Below, piece after piece: positions 41,385 through 48,949 of a DNA stretch of 64,000 bases. Below the pieces are notes generated by a model, which was not told the DNA's origin, ran no database searches, and worked only from the letters and a program-made list of their open reading frames with translations. A program made the position numbers and the translations under genes. This stretch comes from Oscillospiraceae bacterium. GTDB taxonomy: Bacteria > Bacillota > Clostridia > Oscillospirales > Oscillospiraceae. The DNA lies in the NCBI GenBank assembly GCA_017432615.1, contig JAFRIV010000031.1, positions 1 through 64,000 of the forward strand. Reading direction: 5' to 3'. The first letter of the stretch is position 1; each line of letters begins with the position of its first letter.

Positions 41385-41413
41385 TACAGTTTTGCTGTCT
41401 GTGTCTATCATTT

Positions 41414-41488
41414 CAAGATGCCGGTATGGCTCAGCCATCGGTATCGACCGGTTTTACAGTCGACCCTGCTATTCCTCCTTTCCATCTT
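41414..41488 (-). ncRNA. Stem-closed 75-nt RNA module
   Basis: CAAGATG and CATCTTG close a 75-nt unit, tRNA-sized with a 7-bp acceptor-like stem. Inside, CCGGT/ACCGG surrounds the hairpin ATGGC-tga-GCCAT. It does not fold as a cloverleaf by eye. First unit of the array. Confidence 0.4.
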
Positions 41489-41578
41489 GCAAGTTTAAAA
41501 TAGCATCTCGGAAAGGCTTTTTCATGGAAAAAAAGTTGCGAACTCTTCTTTTTCAAAAAAAGTTCGCAATTTTTCTGT

Positions 41579-42493
41579 TTATTTCTGTTCCAATATGGCT
41601 GCTTGGCGTTCAAGCCGGTCTCGAATCTGAGAAACCATGGTCTCGGGTTCGAGCACTTTCAGCACTGGGCCGAATGAAAGGATTCGGATCAGGATCTCCG
41701 TTTCGTCCCCCTGTTTGTAGTTGAGCGTGATGCGGTAGTGTTTGTCTTCGATCCGTTCCGTTTCCTTCTCCAGATCCGTGAAGTGGAGCATTACACGCTC
41801 AAGGGCATTGCGGGTATCAAACAGATCCATGACCAGAGTCTTTTCTCGTTCATTTGGCCGCTGATACTCGCTTTCATCCCAGGGATCGAGCCGATGCACC
41901 GAATCCATACGGGAGAGATTTACGATCAGCGGTTTGCCCCTGAATCCCGTAATCAGCCGAAACTTATCATCCTTCGAAGAGTACTCCAGCTTATAGGGAA
42001 TGCAGATATAGCTTTGCCGGGTGCCGCGATGACCGTGGAAGCGCACGCGCAGCTTTCGCTTCTCATGCATTGCCTGGATAATCGTATGGAAATGCTCAAT
42101 GTAGCGCGAATCAGAAAAATCATCTCCGTTTGAATAACGGTCATAATAGACGATCTGGTCTTGGGTAAAGAGCGGCTCCACATCTTCCAGGCCTTCTTCG
42201 GATGGGGCGAACAGCTGGATCCGCGGGTCAAGCAGGAGCGCCTTAAGCCACTGCTTTTCCAGGGTGGTGAGCGGCAGATGCGGGGAACGGGTCAGAGGAG
42301 TGCCGAAGTTCCGAGTTAGCAGCGGCCAGCTGCCGTCTGTCAGCTTGGCAGGGATAGTGACCAGACTTTCGCCGAAAGCGTTCTCCAATACAGTTCTGGT
42401 TAGTTCCCGCTCAGTCAGGTTGCCTTCGACTGCCTTGGTGAGGATAGCGGATACCGCCTTAAAATACGAACCGTAGATTTCAGAGAAGATCAT
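41579..42493 (-). CDS. WYL-domain regulator, shorter copy
   Basis: 304 aa. The WYL core lies around residues 130-215 (RFHGHRGTRQSYICIPYKLE; DDKFRLITGFRGKPLIVNL), followed by a C-terminal WCX-type extension. No clear N-terminal HTH is visible, so it may act with the adjacent WYL protein, whose stop overlaps its start by four bases. WYL domains sense nucleic-acid or nucleotide ligands. Direct position before the RNA array and the repair genes makes it a candidate damage sensor. Confidence 0.85.
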   Translation of the reverse strand: MIFSEIYGSYFKAVSAILTKAVEGNLTERELTRTVLENAFGESLVTIPAKLTDGSWPLLTRNFGTPLTRSPHLPLTTLEKQWLKALLLDPRIQLFAPSEEGLEDVEPLFTQDQIVYYDRYSNGDDFSDSRYIEHFHTIIQAMHEKRKLRVRFHGHRGTRQSYICIPYKLEYSSKDDKFRLITGFRGKPLIVNLSRMDSVHRLDPWDESEYQRPNEREKTLVMDLFDTRNALERVMLHFTDLEKETERIEDKHYRITLNYKQGDETEILIRILSFGPVLKVLEPETMVSQIRDRLERQAAILEQK

Positions 42494-43725
42494 GTTTTCT
42501 CCCCTCCCCGATACATCTCGGCCATGCGCCGCACATCCCCGTAGAACCGGTCGACAGCGAACTTGTTGTCGCTCTCAAAGCAGATCACCCGACCGATGAA
42601 ACTGCGTGCCCAGGTCAGCAGCTCTCCGGCATCATAAACGTCAGCAACGAACTTGTACGTATGCTCGTCGAGCATTTCGATCTGCCCGTGCCGCTTCTCA
42701 CGCTCCAGCCGGTCAATGATATAGCCTTCTTCATCGCCCACATGCAGCGTGAGTTCCACGTGGTCAACACTGTAGTCGCCTCCGGTGGAAACACCCCAGA
42801 GGTTTTCATCGAACTTGTCTGCAAAGCCCTCGTATTTTTCATGTCGCGATTCGACCGGGCCAGGCGTAATAGCGCGGATATTATCAAGTCGAAAAAACAT
42901 CGGCTTACGGAACTTGTAGTGGAAGGCAAGCAGATATTCCCGTCCGGTCTGTGTGCTGATATAAAAACGCAGCGGATAGACCCTGTGCTCATGTTCTTCG
43001 TCTTTGCGGACGCTGAAATTGACGATATCGATGCAGCGTTTTTCCTTCATGGCGCAGAGTGCATCATACAGGATCTGCGTATCCAGTGTATGGAGCAGAT
43101 AGTGGTGCTTATAGCTGAAATGCTCAGGAGCCTCAGCCTGCCGGTCAAGCAGATAGGATCCGACCACGCCGAACGGCGCCTCTTCGGAGAAGAAAGCAGT
43201 CGCATCTTCCCAGGAGGGAAGATCGACCTTATCCTCAGCAAGGCGGAAGTACAGAAAACGGCCATGCTTCTCGTCCTGAAGGATCCCCAAATCCGTGTAT
43301 TCTTTCAGCTTTTTGCGAACAGTGGACTCATCGATCTCAAAGGGAGTCTCGGTATGGGAAAGATAGTCTGTCACACCATCGGTGATTTCACCCACGCTGC
43401 GGGCAGCGCCGTCAGCAAGGATATCCAGGATACAGAAATGCAGTACGATATCCTTGTCAGTGAAGCTCTTTGCTTTCCAGGCGTTGTGCAGCGGATTGAA
43501 TGTAACGCTGCGGTTGTCCACGGAGATGAAGACGTTTTTCCCCTCGGCAGTGTGCCGGAAGGCCATATAGCCGCCCAGCCAGCTTTCGATACGGCGGCGC
43601 TCATCATCATAGGAGCGGGCGCTCTTCTTTTTGTAATCCTCACGGCTCTTAAAGCCGTACACATAGAAATCCCGCATGTAGTCGCGGATCTTTTCAAAGC
43701 TCTTGATCAGTTCGCTGTAGGCCAT
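42490..43725 (-). CDS. WYL-domain transcriptional regulator, longer copy
   Basis: 411 aa. An N-terminal winged helix (about 85-160, VGEITDGVTDYLSHT then TVRKKLKEYTDLGIL) is followed by a WYL domain (about 220-300, YPLRFYISTQTGREYLLAFH) and a WCX tail. Good GGAGG ribosome site. With its partner it forms a two-gene unit controlling the downstream RNA-repair genes by inference. Confidence 0.87.
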   Translation of the reverse strand: MAYSELIKSFEKIRDYMRDFYVYGFKSREDYKKKSARSYDDERRRIESWLGGYMAFRHTAEGKNVFISVDNRSVTFNPLHNAWKAKSFTDKDIVLHFCILDILADGAARSVGEITDGVTDYLSHTETPFEIDESTVRKKLKEYTDLGILQDEKHGRFLYFRLAEDKVDLPSWEDATAFFSEEAPFGVVGSYLLDRQAEAPEHFSYKHHYLLHTLDTQILYDALCAMKEKRCIDIVNFSVRKDEEHEHRVYPLRFYISTQTGREYLLAFHYKFRKPMFFRLDNIRAITPGPVESRHEKYEGFADKFDENLWGVSTGGDYSVDHVELTLHVGDEEGYIIDRLEREKRHGQIEMLDEHTYKFVADVYDAGELLTWARSFIGRVICFESDNKFAVDRFYGDVRRMAEMYRGGEKT

Positions 43726-43759
43726 GTCTTCACCTCCTTCCGGGAAAACTGTTTCTTTG

Positions 43760-44506
43760 TTATTTCTCTTCTAAAAGGATACGCAGCATCCTGTCCGGGT
43801 TCACCAGGAAGTCTTTTGTTACTTGAAAGTGTTCGGTGTCCTGATACTTCACGTGTTCAAGGCCTTTATCGGAAAACTGAATGATATCCGAATCCGGCAA
43901 TGTGATCAAAATCGGGGAATGGGTGGATATTATGAACTGGGCGCCTTGGGTGGCCAAGTCATGTATCTCGGCCATAAGGCGCAGCATACGCATAGGAGAA
44001 ATGGCAGCCTCAGGTTCATCCAGAATAAATAAGCCGTCTGGAGAGAAACGGTTTTCAACAAGGGCCAGAAAACTCTCCCCATGTGAAAGCTTGTGCAGTG
44101 ACTGCCCTCCGTAGGATCCCAACACTTTGCTGTCCATCGTGTCCAGATACGAAGCGGCGTTGTAGAAGCTTTCAGCCCGAAGAAAAAAACCATCATAGTG
44201 GCGGCCGACGCCTCGCACCAGGTGTATATGTTCATGCAGTGTCGAATGGGAATCAGCAGTCGAGAAGCTGTAGTTTCTTGTTCCGCCTTCCGGATTGAAT
44301 CCTGCAGCAATCGCGACGGCCTCAATCAGTGTCGACTTTCCGATTCCATTCTCCCCGACGAAAAAAGTTATGGGCTTTGAGAGCAGGATGCCTTGTTCCT
44401 GGATGATCTGCTTTATGGCGGGAAGACTCGCAAAGTATTCCGTTTTCGGAATATCTTCATCAATACGGATCTCCCGGATATCCAGTGTATTAAAACTGTC
44501 TGCCAT
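43760..44506 (-). CDS. AAA/ABC-type ATPase
   Basis: 248 aa from ATG 44506. Walker A GENGIGKST, an LSHGESFLALV signature and Walker B LFILDEPEAAISP place it with the small RecF/SMC-like ATPases often found in defence and damage-response loci; FIISTHSPILITLPDSDII is the conserved H-loop region. No long coiled coil, so it is a compact head domain. It lies between a zinc-ribbon gene and the WYL genes on the same strand. Confidence 0.88.
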   Translation of the reverse strand: MADSFNTLDIREIRIDEDIPKTEYFASLPAIKQIIQEQGILLSKPITFFVGENGIGKSTLIEAVAIAAGFNPEGGTRNYSFSTADSHSTLHEHIHLVRGVGRHYDGFFLRAESFYNAASYLDTMDSKVLGSYGGQSLHKLSHGESFLALVENRFSPDGLFILDEPEAAISPMRMLRLMAEIHDLATQGAQFIISTHSPILITLPDSDIIQFSDKGLEHVKYQDTEHFQVTKDFLVNPDRMLRILLEEK

Positions 44507-44511
44507 AATCG

Positions 44512-44745
44512 TCACCAATCTTCATCCAGCAGAGCAGACAGCCCTTCAGCCTCATCTGCCCATGACGGATCATACTTGGATCTGCCCATCACCGACTGGC
44601 AGTCGGGGCAGACCTTATACGGCTTGCTGTATGCGGCACCGCACCGGGAACAGATATATTCATCTGCCTTGAACAAATGCGTCTTCTGAATCCATTGTAC
44701 GGCAACCGGTTCTTTTCCTTTCTTGAAAAGGCCGAATAATCCCAT
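44512..44745 (-). CDS. Small zinc-ribbon protein
   Basis: 77 aa with two CxxC knuckles (CSRCGAAYSKPYKVCPDC), a basic N-terminus and an acidic C-terminus. Size suggests an adaptor or RNA/DNA-binding accessory of the ATPase, whose start lies 5 bp after its stop. First gene after the first copy of the duplicated regulatory region. Confidence 0.75.
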   Translation of the reverse strand: MGLFGLFKKGKEPVAVQWIQKTHLFKADEYICSRCGAAYSKPYKVCPDCQSVMGRSKYDPSWADEAEGLSALLDEDW

Positions 44746-44847
44746 TATTATTCCTTTCCGGCGTGATGGTTCCCTTTACTATCTAGGACCCGGCAGCATT
44801 CTGCCGAAGCATTTCTTCTTCGGCCTGGCAGAATTCATACGAAAGCA

Positions 44848-44936
44848 ATGCAGATGGACGGTCCACGCGGGATATGGATGAACGATGTCTGTCAATGGCT
44901 TATGGTTTCCTCTCTCCGGTATAATAATACCATAGG
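44848..44936 (-). repeat. Duplicated regulatory region, copy 1
   Basis: 89 bp, about 85-90% identical to 46491-46578. Shared parts include TGTCTGTCAATGGCTT (TTGACA on the minus strand), GGTATAATAATACCATAGG and ATGCAGATGG. Lies immediately upstream of the zinc-ribbon/ATPase genes. Confidence 0.8.
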
Positions 44937-44945
44937 GACCGGGTG

Positions 44946-45935
44946 CTACTCCATCAGCTTTTTGAGCATATCATCGCTTATGTTGTAGAAAACTTCATAA
45001 AACTGAGGTCCGTAACGAAAGACCCCGTTTTCCTCCGGCAGCAGCATTTCATACAGCCAATTATATAACGGGTCGGATGCGGCCAGCTGTGGGTATACAC
45101 TTTTGGAGGGCGGGAGCATATATTGGAGTCTCCCTTCCTGCATGCAGAGAGCATATGAAAATTGCGGGTCGGCCATGATTTCCAATAAATCCAGACAGTC
45201 AAGCAGCTTTTCTTCCTGCACATGATTCCCCAGGGAGGCGTAATCGACCATAAAAAGAGGCATCTGATCTTCTTCGTTGTCCGAGAAATTGGCAAAACGC
45301 ACGATGTAATCACCCGGCTCCAGTAAGCGAAGGCTCTCTGTGAAACCAAGCAGATATTTGCATTCGCCCCGGTTAAAGCGCCCGATCCCGTCATATTCCG
45401 CCAGTGTGGATTTGTCAGGGAGCAATTCCTCTCCCATCAGATTCTTCAAATGCGTCAGCACGGCAGACACTTTTTCAGACTCGCCCTGATAGTTGCACAA
45501 TGCCTGCAGGTAGTAGTACATGAGCATCGAACGGAGGGGGATGGCAACGCTGTCATGAAGCTGCATGATGTTCCTTATATTGCGGTCATCCTCTTTGCGG
45601 CAGAAAAGCGTGTTGGCACAGACCATCAGCGGAATGCCGTATGTCTTTTTCTGAACCTTGCTCTTGTCAATGGTCCAGCTGAACATGTCGCCCGTGTCAA
45701 TGATTTCCGGAAGCTGGTGGAGAAAACCTTTGCTCACGAGAGCGCTCATCGCGATGGCATCGTATATAAAGAGATCTCCGTCTCTTCCCGGCAAGCCCTG
45801 GTAGCAGTTCCAGTTAATGAATTTGACAGGGCGCGTATGCCCTGACTCGCGGAATCGCCTTTCCAGTTCCCGACAAAAGTAGTCCGTATCGGTGAAATCA
45901 TAATAGTAATAAATCACGATAGGAGACGACATCAT
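44946..45935 (-). CDS. Thiaminase I-like enzyme, cytoplasmic
   Basis: 329 aa. The periplasmic-binding-protein fold of thiaminase I is recognisable along its length. YGIPLMVCANTLFCRKED contains Cys106 at the catalytic Cys position, LLGFTESLRL has Glu200 at the base position, and the end QYMLPPSKSVYP ... YNWLYEMLLP with GVFRYGPQF also fits. Thiaminase I swaps the thiazole of thiamine for another nucleophile. Known enzymes are secreted; this one has no signal peptide. Self-directed thiamine cleavage, salvage of analogues, or a changed substrate are all possible. Confidence 0.75.
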   Translation of the reverse strand: MMSSPIVIYYYYDFTDTDYFCRELERRFRESGHTRPVKFINWNCYQGLPGRDGDLFIYDAIAMSALVSKGFLHQLPEIIDTGDMFSWTIDKSKVQKKTYGIPLMVCANTLFCRKEDDRNIRNIMQLHDSVAIPLRSMLMYYYLQALCNYQGESEKVSAVLTHLKNLMGEELLPDKSTLAEYDGIGRFNRGECKYLLGFTESLRLLEPGDYIVRFANFSDNEEDQMPLFMVDYASLGNHVQEEKLLDCLDLLEIMADPQFSYALCMQEGRLQYMLPPSKSVYPQLAASDPLYNWLYEMLLPEENGVFRYGPQFYEVFYNISDDMLKKLME

Positions 45936-45945
45936 GTTTCAGCCT

Positions 45946-46071
45946 TTATTGTTTTTTGCAGAATTTGTGGCAGCATCTGCCCTTCGGGGGCTTGGGAAGC
46001 GGTTCACCCTTGATTGCGGCATTGGTTTTCCTCCCTTTCCTGTTTTGTTTATTCGGCTTTCCAGAGTCCAT
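45946..46071 (-). CDS. Possible small basic Cys-rich protein
   Basis: 41 codons between the superoxide reductase and thiaminase genes, overlapping the reductase stop region: a Lys/Asn-rich start and a KGRCCHKFCKKQ end that could bind metal. A competing 27-codon frame (46022 to 45939) has a better ribosome site (GGGAGG) and ends next to the thiaminase start. Only one, or neither, is real. Confidence 0.3.
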   Translation of the reverse strand: MDSGKPNKQNRKGRKTNAAIKGEPLPKPPKGRCCHKFCKKQ

Positions 46072-46408
46072 GCAGATTGCAATATTCATAGGCGGCAACG
46101 ACAGTTTCATCCTCTGCAAGGGCAAAGTGAGCAACAGGTTTTTCACCGGGGCGGAGATTCTTCTTCTGATAACCCTGGGTTGTTTCCAAAACGATCCACA
46201 TGATGTAGTGAGCTTCCAGCATCGGATGCTCTGCGGATCCGACTCTCACGGTAACTCTCCTGTCTTCCGTCTCGATGACCGGTACATGTTTTTCCCCGGA
46301 TGCATCCGTCGTGTTGGGCTTCAGTTCAACCCATCCGTCTTCACAGCACCCCAGAGACTTTTCCTGGATCATGACGGTATCGCAGTCACTGCACTTATAG
46401 AATTTCAT
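46049..46408 (-). CDS. Superoxide reductase (desulfoferrodoxin/neelaredoxin)
   Basis: 119 aa. The catalytic iron site His4Cys is formed by EKHVP, HPMLEAHYI and CNLHGLW. The short N-terminal CSDC motif with a later CC suggests a partial or altered desulforedoxin-like centre. Reduces superoxide to peroxide in anaerobes. Being first in the transcription unit under the second copy of the duplicated regulatory region, it links oxidative stress to the RNA-repair island. Confidence 0.88.
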   Translation of the reverse strand: MKFYKCSDCDTVMIQEKSLGCCEDGWVELKPNTTDASGEKHVPVIETEDRRVTVRVGSAEHPMLEAHYIMWIVLETTQGYQKKNLRPGEKPVAHFALAEDETVVAAYEYCNLHGLWKAE

Positions 46409-46490
46409 TTTGCTTGTCCTCCTTTTATTTCTGGTTGTTTGTGGTTACTCTTCGTCTTAGCTGACCGCCAACGACCCGTGTGATAAAGAA

Positions 46491-46578
46491 ATGCAGATGG
46501 GCGGTCCGATTGGGATATGGATAAACGATGTCTGTCAATGGCTTTTGGTTTCCCCTTCCGGTATAATAATACCATAGG
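46491..46578 (-). repeat. Duplicated regulatory region, copy 2
   Basis: 88 bp matching 44848-44936 and lying upstream of the superoxide reductase gene. A possible promoter on the minus strand is TTGAAT about 18 bp before TATTAT, at the palindrome-like GGTATTATTATACC. Confidence 0.8.
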
Positions 46579-46925
46579 AACCAAGTGTCATTCAATGCTT
46601 TTTCGTGTTCTCTTTTGAATAGGAGATTGTCCGCAAAGTTTTCTTTCAGGAGCTTTGTTTATTATAACAATAGCATACTGCACGAAGTACCACAGGGTGC
46701 TGACAATCATCATTTTTGAGTACAGAGGGGCGCCTCCTAATCCCTGATACCCACGATAACGATATCACATGTACCGGGGTGACATTGTGTGACAGTTTTT
46801 AATAGTGCCAAGCATATTTCGAAATCGTTGCAAAACCTATGTTTTCAGGTAAAAAGCACGCGGATTCTATTGAAATCTGATCTATATGAAGGCCGTCGAG
46901 AATACAGCAATTTCTCTGCCTCCTA

Positions 46926-46954
46926 TTGACATTAGGGGATATATCCCATATAAT
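46926..46954 (+). promoter_or_regulatory. Promoter with palindromic operator
   Basis: TTGACA (46926-46931), 17-bp spacer, TATAAT (46949-46954). The spacer contains the perfect palindrome GGGATATATCCC (46936-46947), the expected place for autorepression by the XRE protein it drives. Confidence 0.8.
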
Positions 46955-47035
46955 AGTAATGAATCAACGGAGAAGTATAAGAAGCTGCCTCCCCTTGACT
47001 GATAGTATTTATGCAACTGCAAGGAGGTGTCTGTC

Positions 47036-47506
47036 ATGCTTCATAAAGCCATCGAATTGAGGCTGTTGGAAGGGACCGCAATGGAAATAACCTTTCAGGA
47101 CGGCGTCGTCAAGCGCTACGATATGAGTGCTTTGTTTCCGAAGTACCCACAGTTAAAGCAGTTAGGAAATAGAGACTTGTTTCTATCCGGAAAGTTGATG
47201 GGCGCTTACGGTATCGTTTGGAATGACGAGCTTGATATTGAAACCGAAACGATCTACGAAGACGGAAAGACTGTTCGTAAAGAGGAAATTGTGATTCACA
47301 AGGCTTCTTCACAAGCGGTAGCTGCTGCACGTGCCGCCGCAGGAATCTCGCAAAAACAGCTTGCGGCTCTCACCGGGATTGATCAATCCGATATTTCCAA
47401 GATCGAGCGAGGCATAGCAAATCCATCCGTTGAAACGTTGGATAGGATTGCAAATGCGTTGGGAGGACAATTGACAATCTCAATCAAAATGCCAACTGCA
47501 ACCTGA
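47036..47506 (+). CDS. DUF2442-XRE fusion regulator (antitoxin-like)
   Basis: 156 aa from ATG 47036, eight bases after AAGGAGG. Residues 1-85 are a DUF2442 fold (MEITFQDGVVKRYDMSALF; AYGIVWNDELDIETETIY). Residues 95-150 are an XRE helix-turn-helix (GISQKQLAALTGIDQSDISK; RGIANPSVETLDRIANALGG). The family is common in toxin-antitoxin-like loci, but no toxin gene lies beside it. The operator in its promoter suggests autoregulation. Confidence 0.85.
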   Translation: MLHKAIELRLLEGTAMEITFQDGVVKRYDMSALFPKYPQLKQLGNRDLFLSGKLMGAYGIVWNDELDIETETIYEDGKTVRKEEIVIHKASSQAVAAARAAAGISQKQLAALTGIDQSDISKIERGIANPSVETLDRIANALGGQLTISIKMPTAT

Positions 47507-47543
47507 TTAGAACAGAATAATAAAGTGCTTGGAAAAACATAGG

Positions 47544-47580
47544 AGGAGCTGTAGCAAAATAAAAATTTTGCGCAGCTCCA
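47544..47580. other. Hairpin after the DUF2442-XRE gene
   Basis: GGAGCTG..CAAAA pairs with TTTTG..CAGCTCC; no U-tract follows, so termination is uncertain. Confidence 0.4.
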
Positions 47581-47667
47581 TGATATTATGACCCTTAATT
47601 ACAATCACTCACTGTGAGTCGGCCATGACAACCGACAGCGCAATGCTCGGAATATTGTAATATATTA

Positions 47668-48642
47668 CTATAGAGAATCACGGATAGAATCTTCCACGGG
47701 ACGCGGGTGGTAATCAAATTCGCGGTTGGCTTTCTCGTGGGAGAAGCGTCCGTTCGTGTGCAGGGTATAAACAGAATAGGGAGTAAGCAGCGGAACTTCC
47801 TTGCTGAACACGCGGGAAACCCACTCGGCAGCCGGGGCTATCAATTTCGCTGCGGCATGAGGAGCTTCGAGCCTTGTTGTTTTCTTTCCCTGAAGTCTGC
47901 GAACGGTGTTGACCAGTTCCAGCACGCCGATATAGTGGCCGTTCAGAATATAGCATTCTCCCGGACGGCCTTTCTCCTCGCAGCCAATAATACCGGCCGC
48001 AACATCTCTTGAATCGACAAAATCGTATCCTCCCTGCAGTCCGACAGATATTTTTCCCTCTGCCATCGCTCGAATGGTGCGGATCATATGATTCCGAGAC
48101 TGAGTATCCCCTGGTCCAATGATCCCGGAAGGATGGACAATGCTCACATTCAGTCCTGCTTTCGCGTAATCCATCACGATTTGAGCCGCAGCGGCTTTGG
48201 ATTTTGCATACTGCCCATGGACCAGATCAGGTGAAAAACTGCTGACTTCAGTAATCGTTTCGTTGGCCGGTCTCTCAGGAATGGCATGAACGGAACTGAC
48301 GTAAACAATGCGGTCGACTCCGGTATCCCGGGCCAGACTCATCACGTTGTTTGTGCCATGAACATTAATGTTCCAGACCTCCGGATTGTGCTTTGACGCA
48401 ATGGTGATCAGCGCTGCACAGTGGACCAAAGAAATATAATTGTAGTCGCCCCGGTCAAAAAAAGGTATGAGCGATTCTCTGTTCCGAATATCTCCTTCAC
48501 AGATCTCGACATCTGAATGTATATCGACGTTGCTGCCCGGACGTACAAGAGCGCGGATATGCTCGCCCCGCTGCTGAAGAACAGATACGAGTATCGAACC
48601 GACATGCCCCGTAGCGCCGGTAACGAGCCACAGCTTTTTCAT
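47668..48642 (-). CDS. NAD(P)-dependent epimerase/dehydratase (extended SDR)
   Basis: 324 aa. The Rossmann loop is TGATGHVGS at the N-terminus and the catalytic pair is YAKSK near residue 185, with IVYVSSVHAIPE supplying the Ser. Resembles dihydroflavonol-reductase-like SDRs that act on sugar nucleotides or hydroxy ketones. Substrate not predictable. No operon partner. Confidence 0.88.
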   Translation of the reverse strand: MKKLWLVTGATGHVGSILVSVLQQRGEHIRALVRPGSNVDIHSDVEICEGDIRNRESLIPFFDRGDYNYISLVHCAALITIASKHNPEVWNINVHGTNNVMSLARDTGVDRIVYVSSVHAIPERPANETITEVSSFSPDLVHGQYAKSKAAAAQIVMDYAKAGLNVSIVHPSGIIGPGDTQSRNHMIRTIRAMAEGKISVGLQGGYDFVDSRDVAAGIIGCEEKGRPGECYILNGHYIGVLELVNTVRRLQGKKTTRLEAPHAAAKLIAPAAEWVSRVFSKEVPLLTPYSVYTLHTNGRFSHEKANREFDYHPRPVEDSIRDSL

Positions 48643-48949
48643 TTTTGCTCACCTCTACGGCCTAAATCTCAACAGTATCATAGCACAGCATCGGCTCAAA
48701 GGCCACTCGGAAATTATTGAAATTCTCCTGCCCAATGCAAACCTCATTCTCGAGGATCTCCAGATCCTCAATCTGCAGCTCCCTACTGTCATCTGGTTTT
48801 CCCTTATTGGATTTTTCCGGTTTGGAGAGATCCTTAAAAATGTCCTGTGACCGGTTCCTTTTCTGAAAATAAAAAGGCCGTACACCCTTGGCATTTGGGC
48901 GCCGGCATGGTATGCTGTGTATATTACTGTCCCGGGGAGGAATTGAATC
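48643..48949. other. Gap between divergent SDR and nitroreductase
   Basis: 307 bp. A minus-strand frame ending ENFNNFRVAFEPMLCYD reads like protein but has no start signals; it may be a decayed coding remnant. The right edge carries the GGGGAGG ribosome site of the nitroreductase. Confidence 0.4.

Larger units (their letters stand above)
40743..41411 (-). repeat. Dispersed repeat with core ACAGCAA (six copies)
   Basis: Minus-strand copies near 41391-41411, 41280-41300, 41021-41041, 40912-40932, 40811-40832 and 40743-40762. They approximate TGAAARGCACTGACAGCAA; ACAGCAA is invariant. A partial copy (TGAAAGGC) lies at 41187-41194. Spacing is mostly about 70-110 nt, matching one RNA unit. Confidence 0.65.
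40742..41578 (-). other. Leader region with an array of structured RNA modules
   Basis: 836 bp with no protein gene, upstream of the Ro-like gene and downstream of two WYL genes, all minus strand. Contents in transcript order: a 75-nt closed module, two tRNA-like RNAs, two stem-loop units, and a stem-closed 90-nt module. They are punctuated by six copies of a motif with core ACAGCAA. Details are given in the separate entries and findings. Confidence 0.7.
46409..47035. other. Intergenic region between divergent units
   Basis: 627 bp. It holds copy 2 of the duplicated regulatory region (46491-46578) and the XRE promoter (46926-46954). Between 46590 and 46920 I see no gene or strong structure. 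Confidence 0.6.

Noticed and set aside
40742-41411. CRISPR array
   Set aside because: The repeats are short, imperfect and unevenly spaced, and the intervals fold as RNAs; no cas genes are nearby.
46409-46600. TPP riboswitch upstream of the thiaminase unit
   Set aside because: I looked for the CUGAGA core and matching stems and found none.
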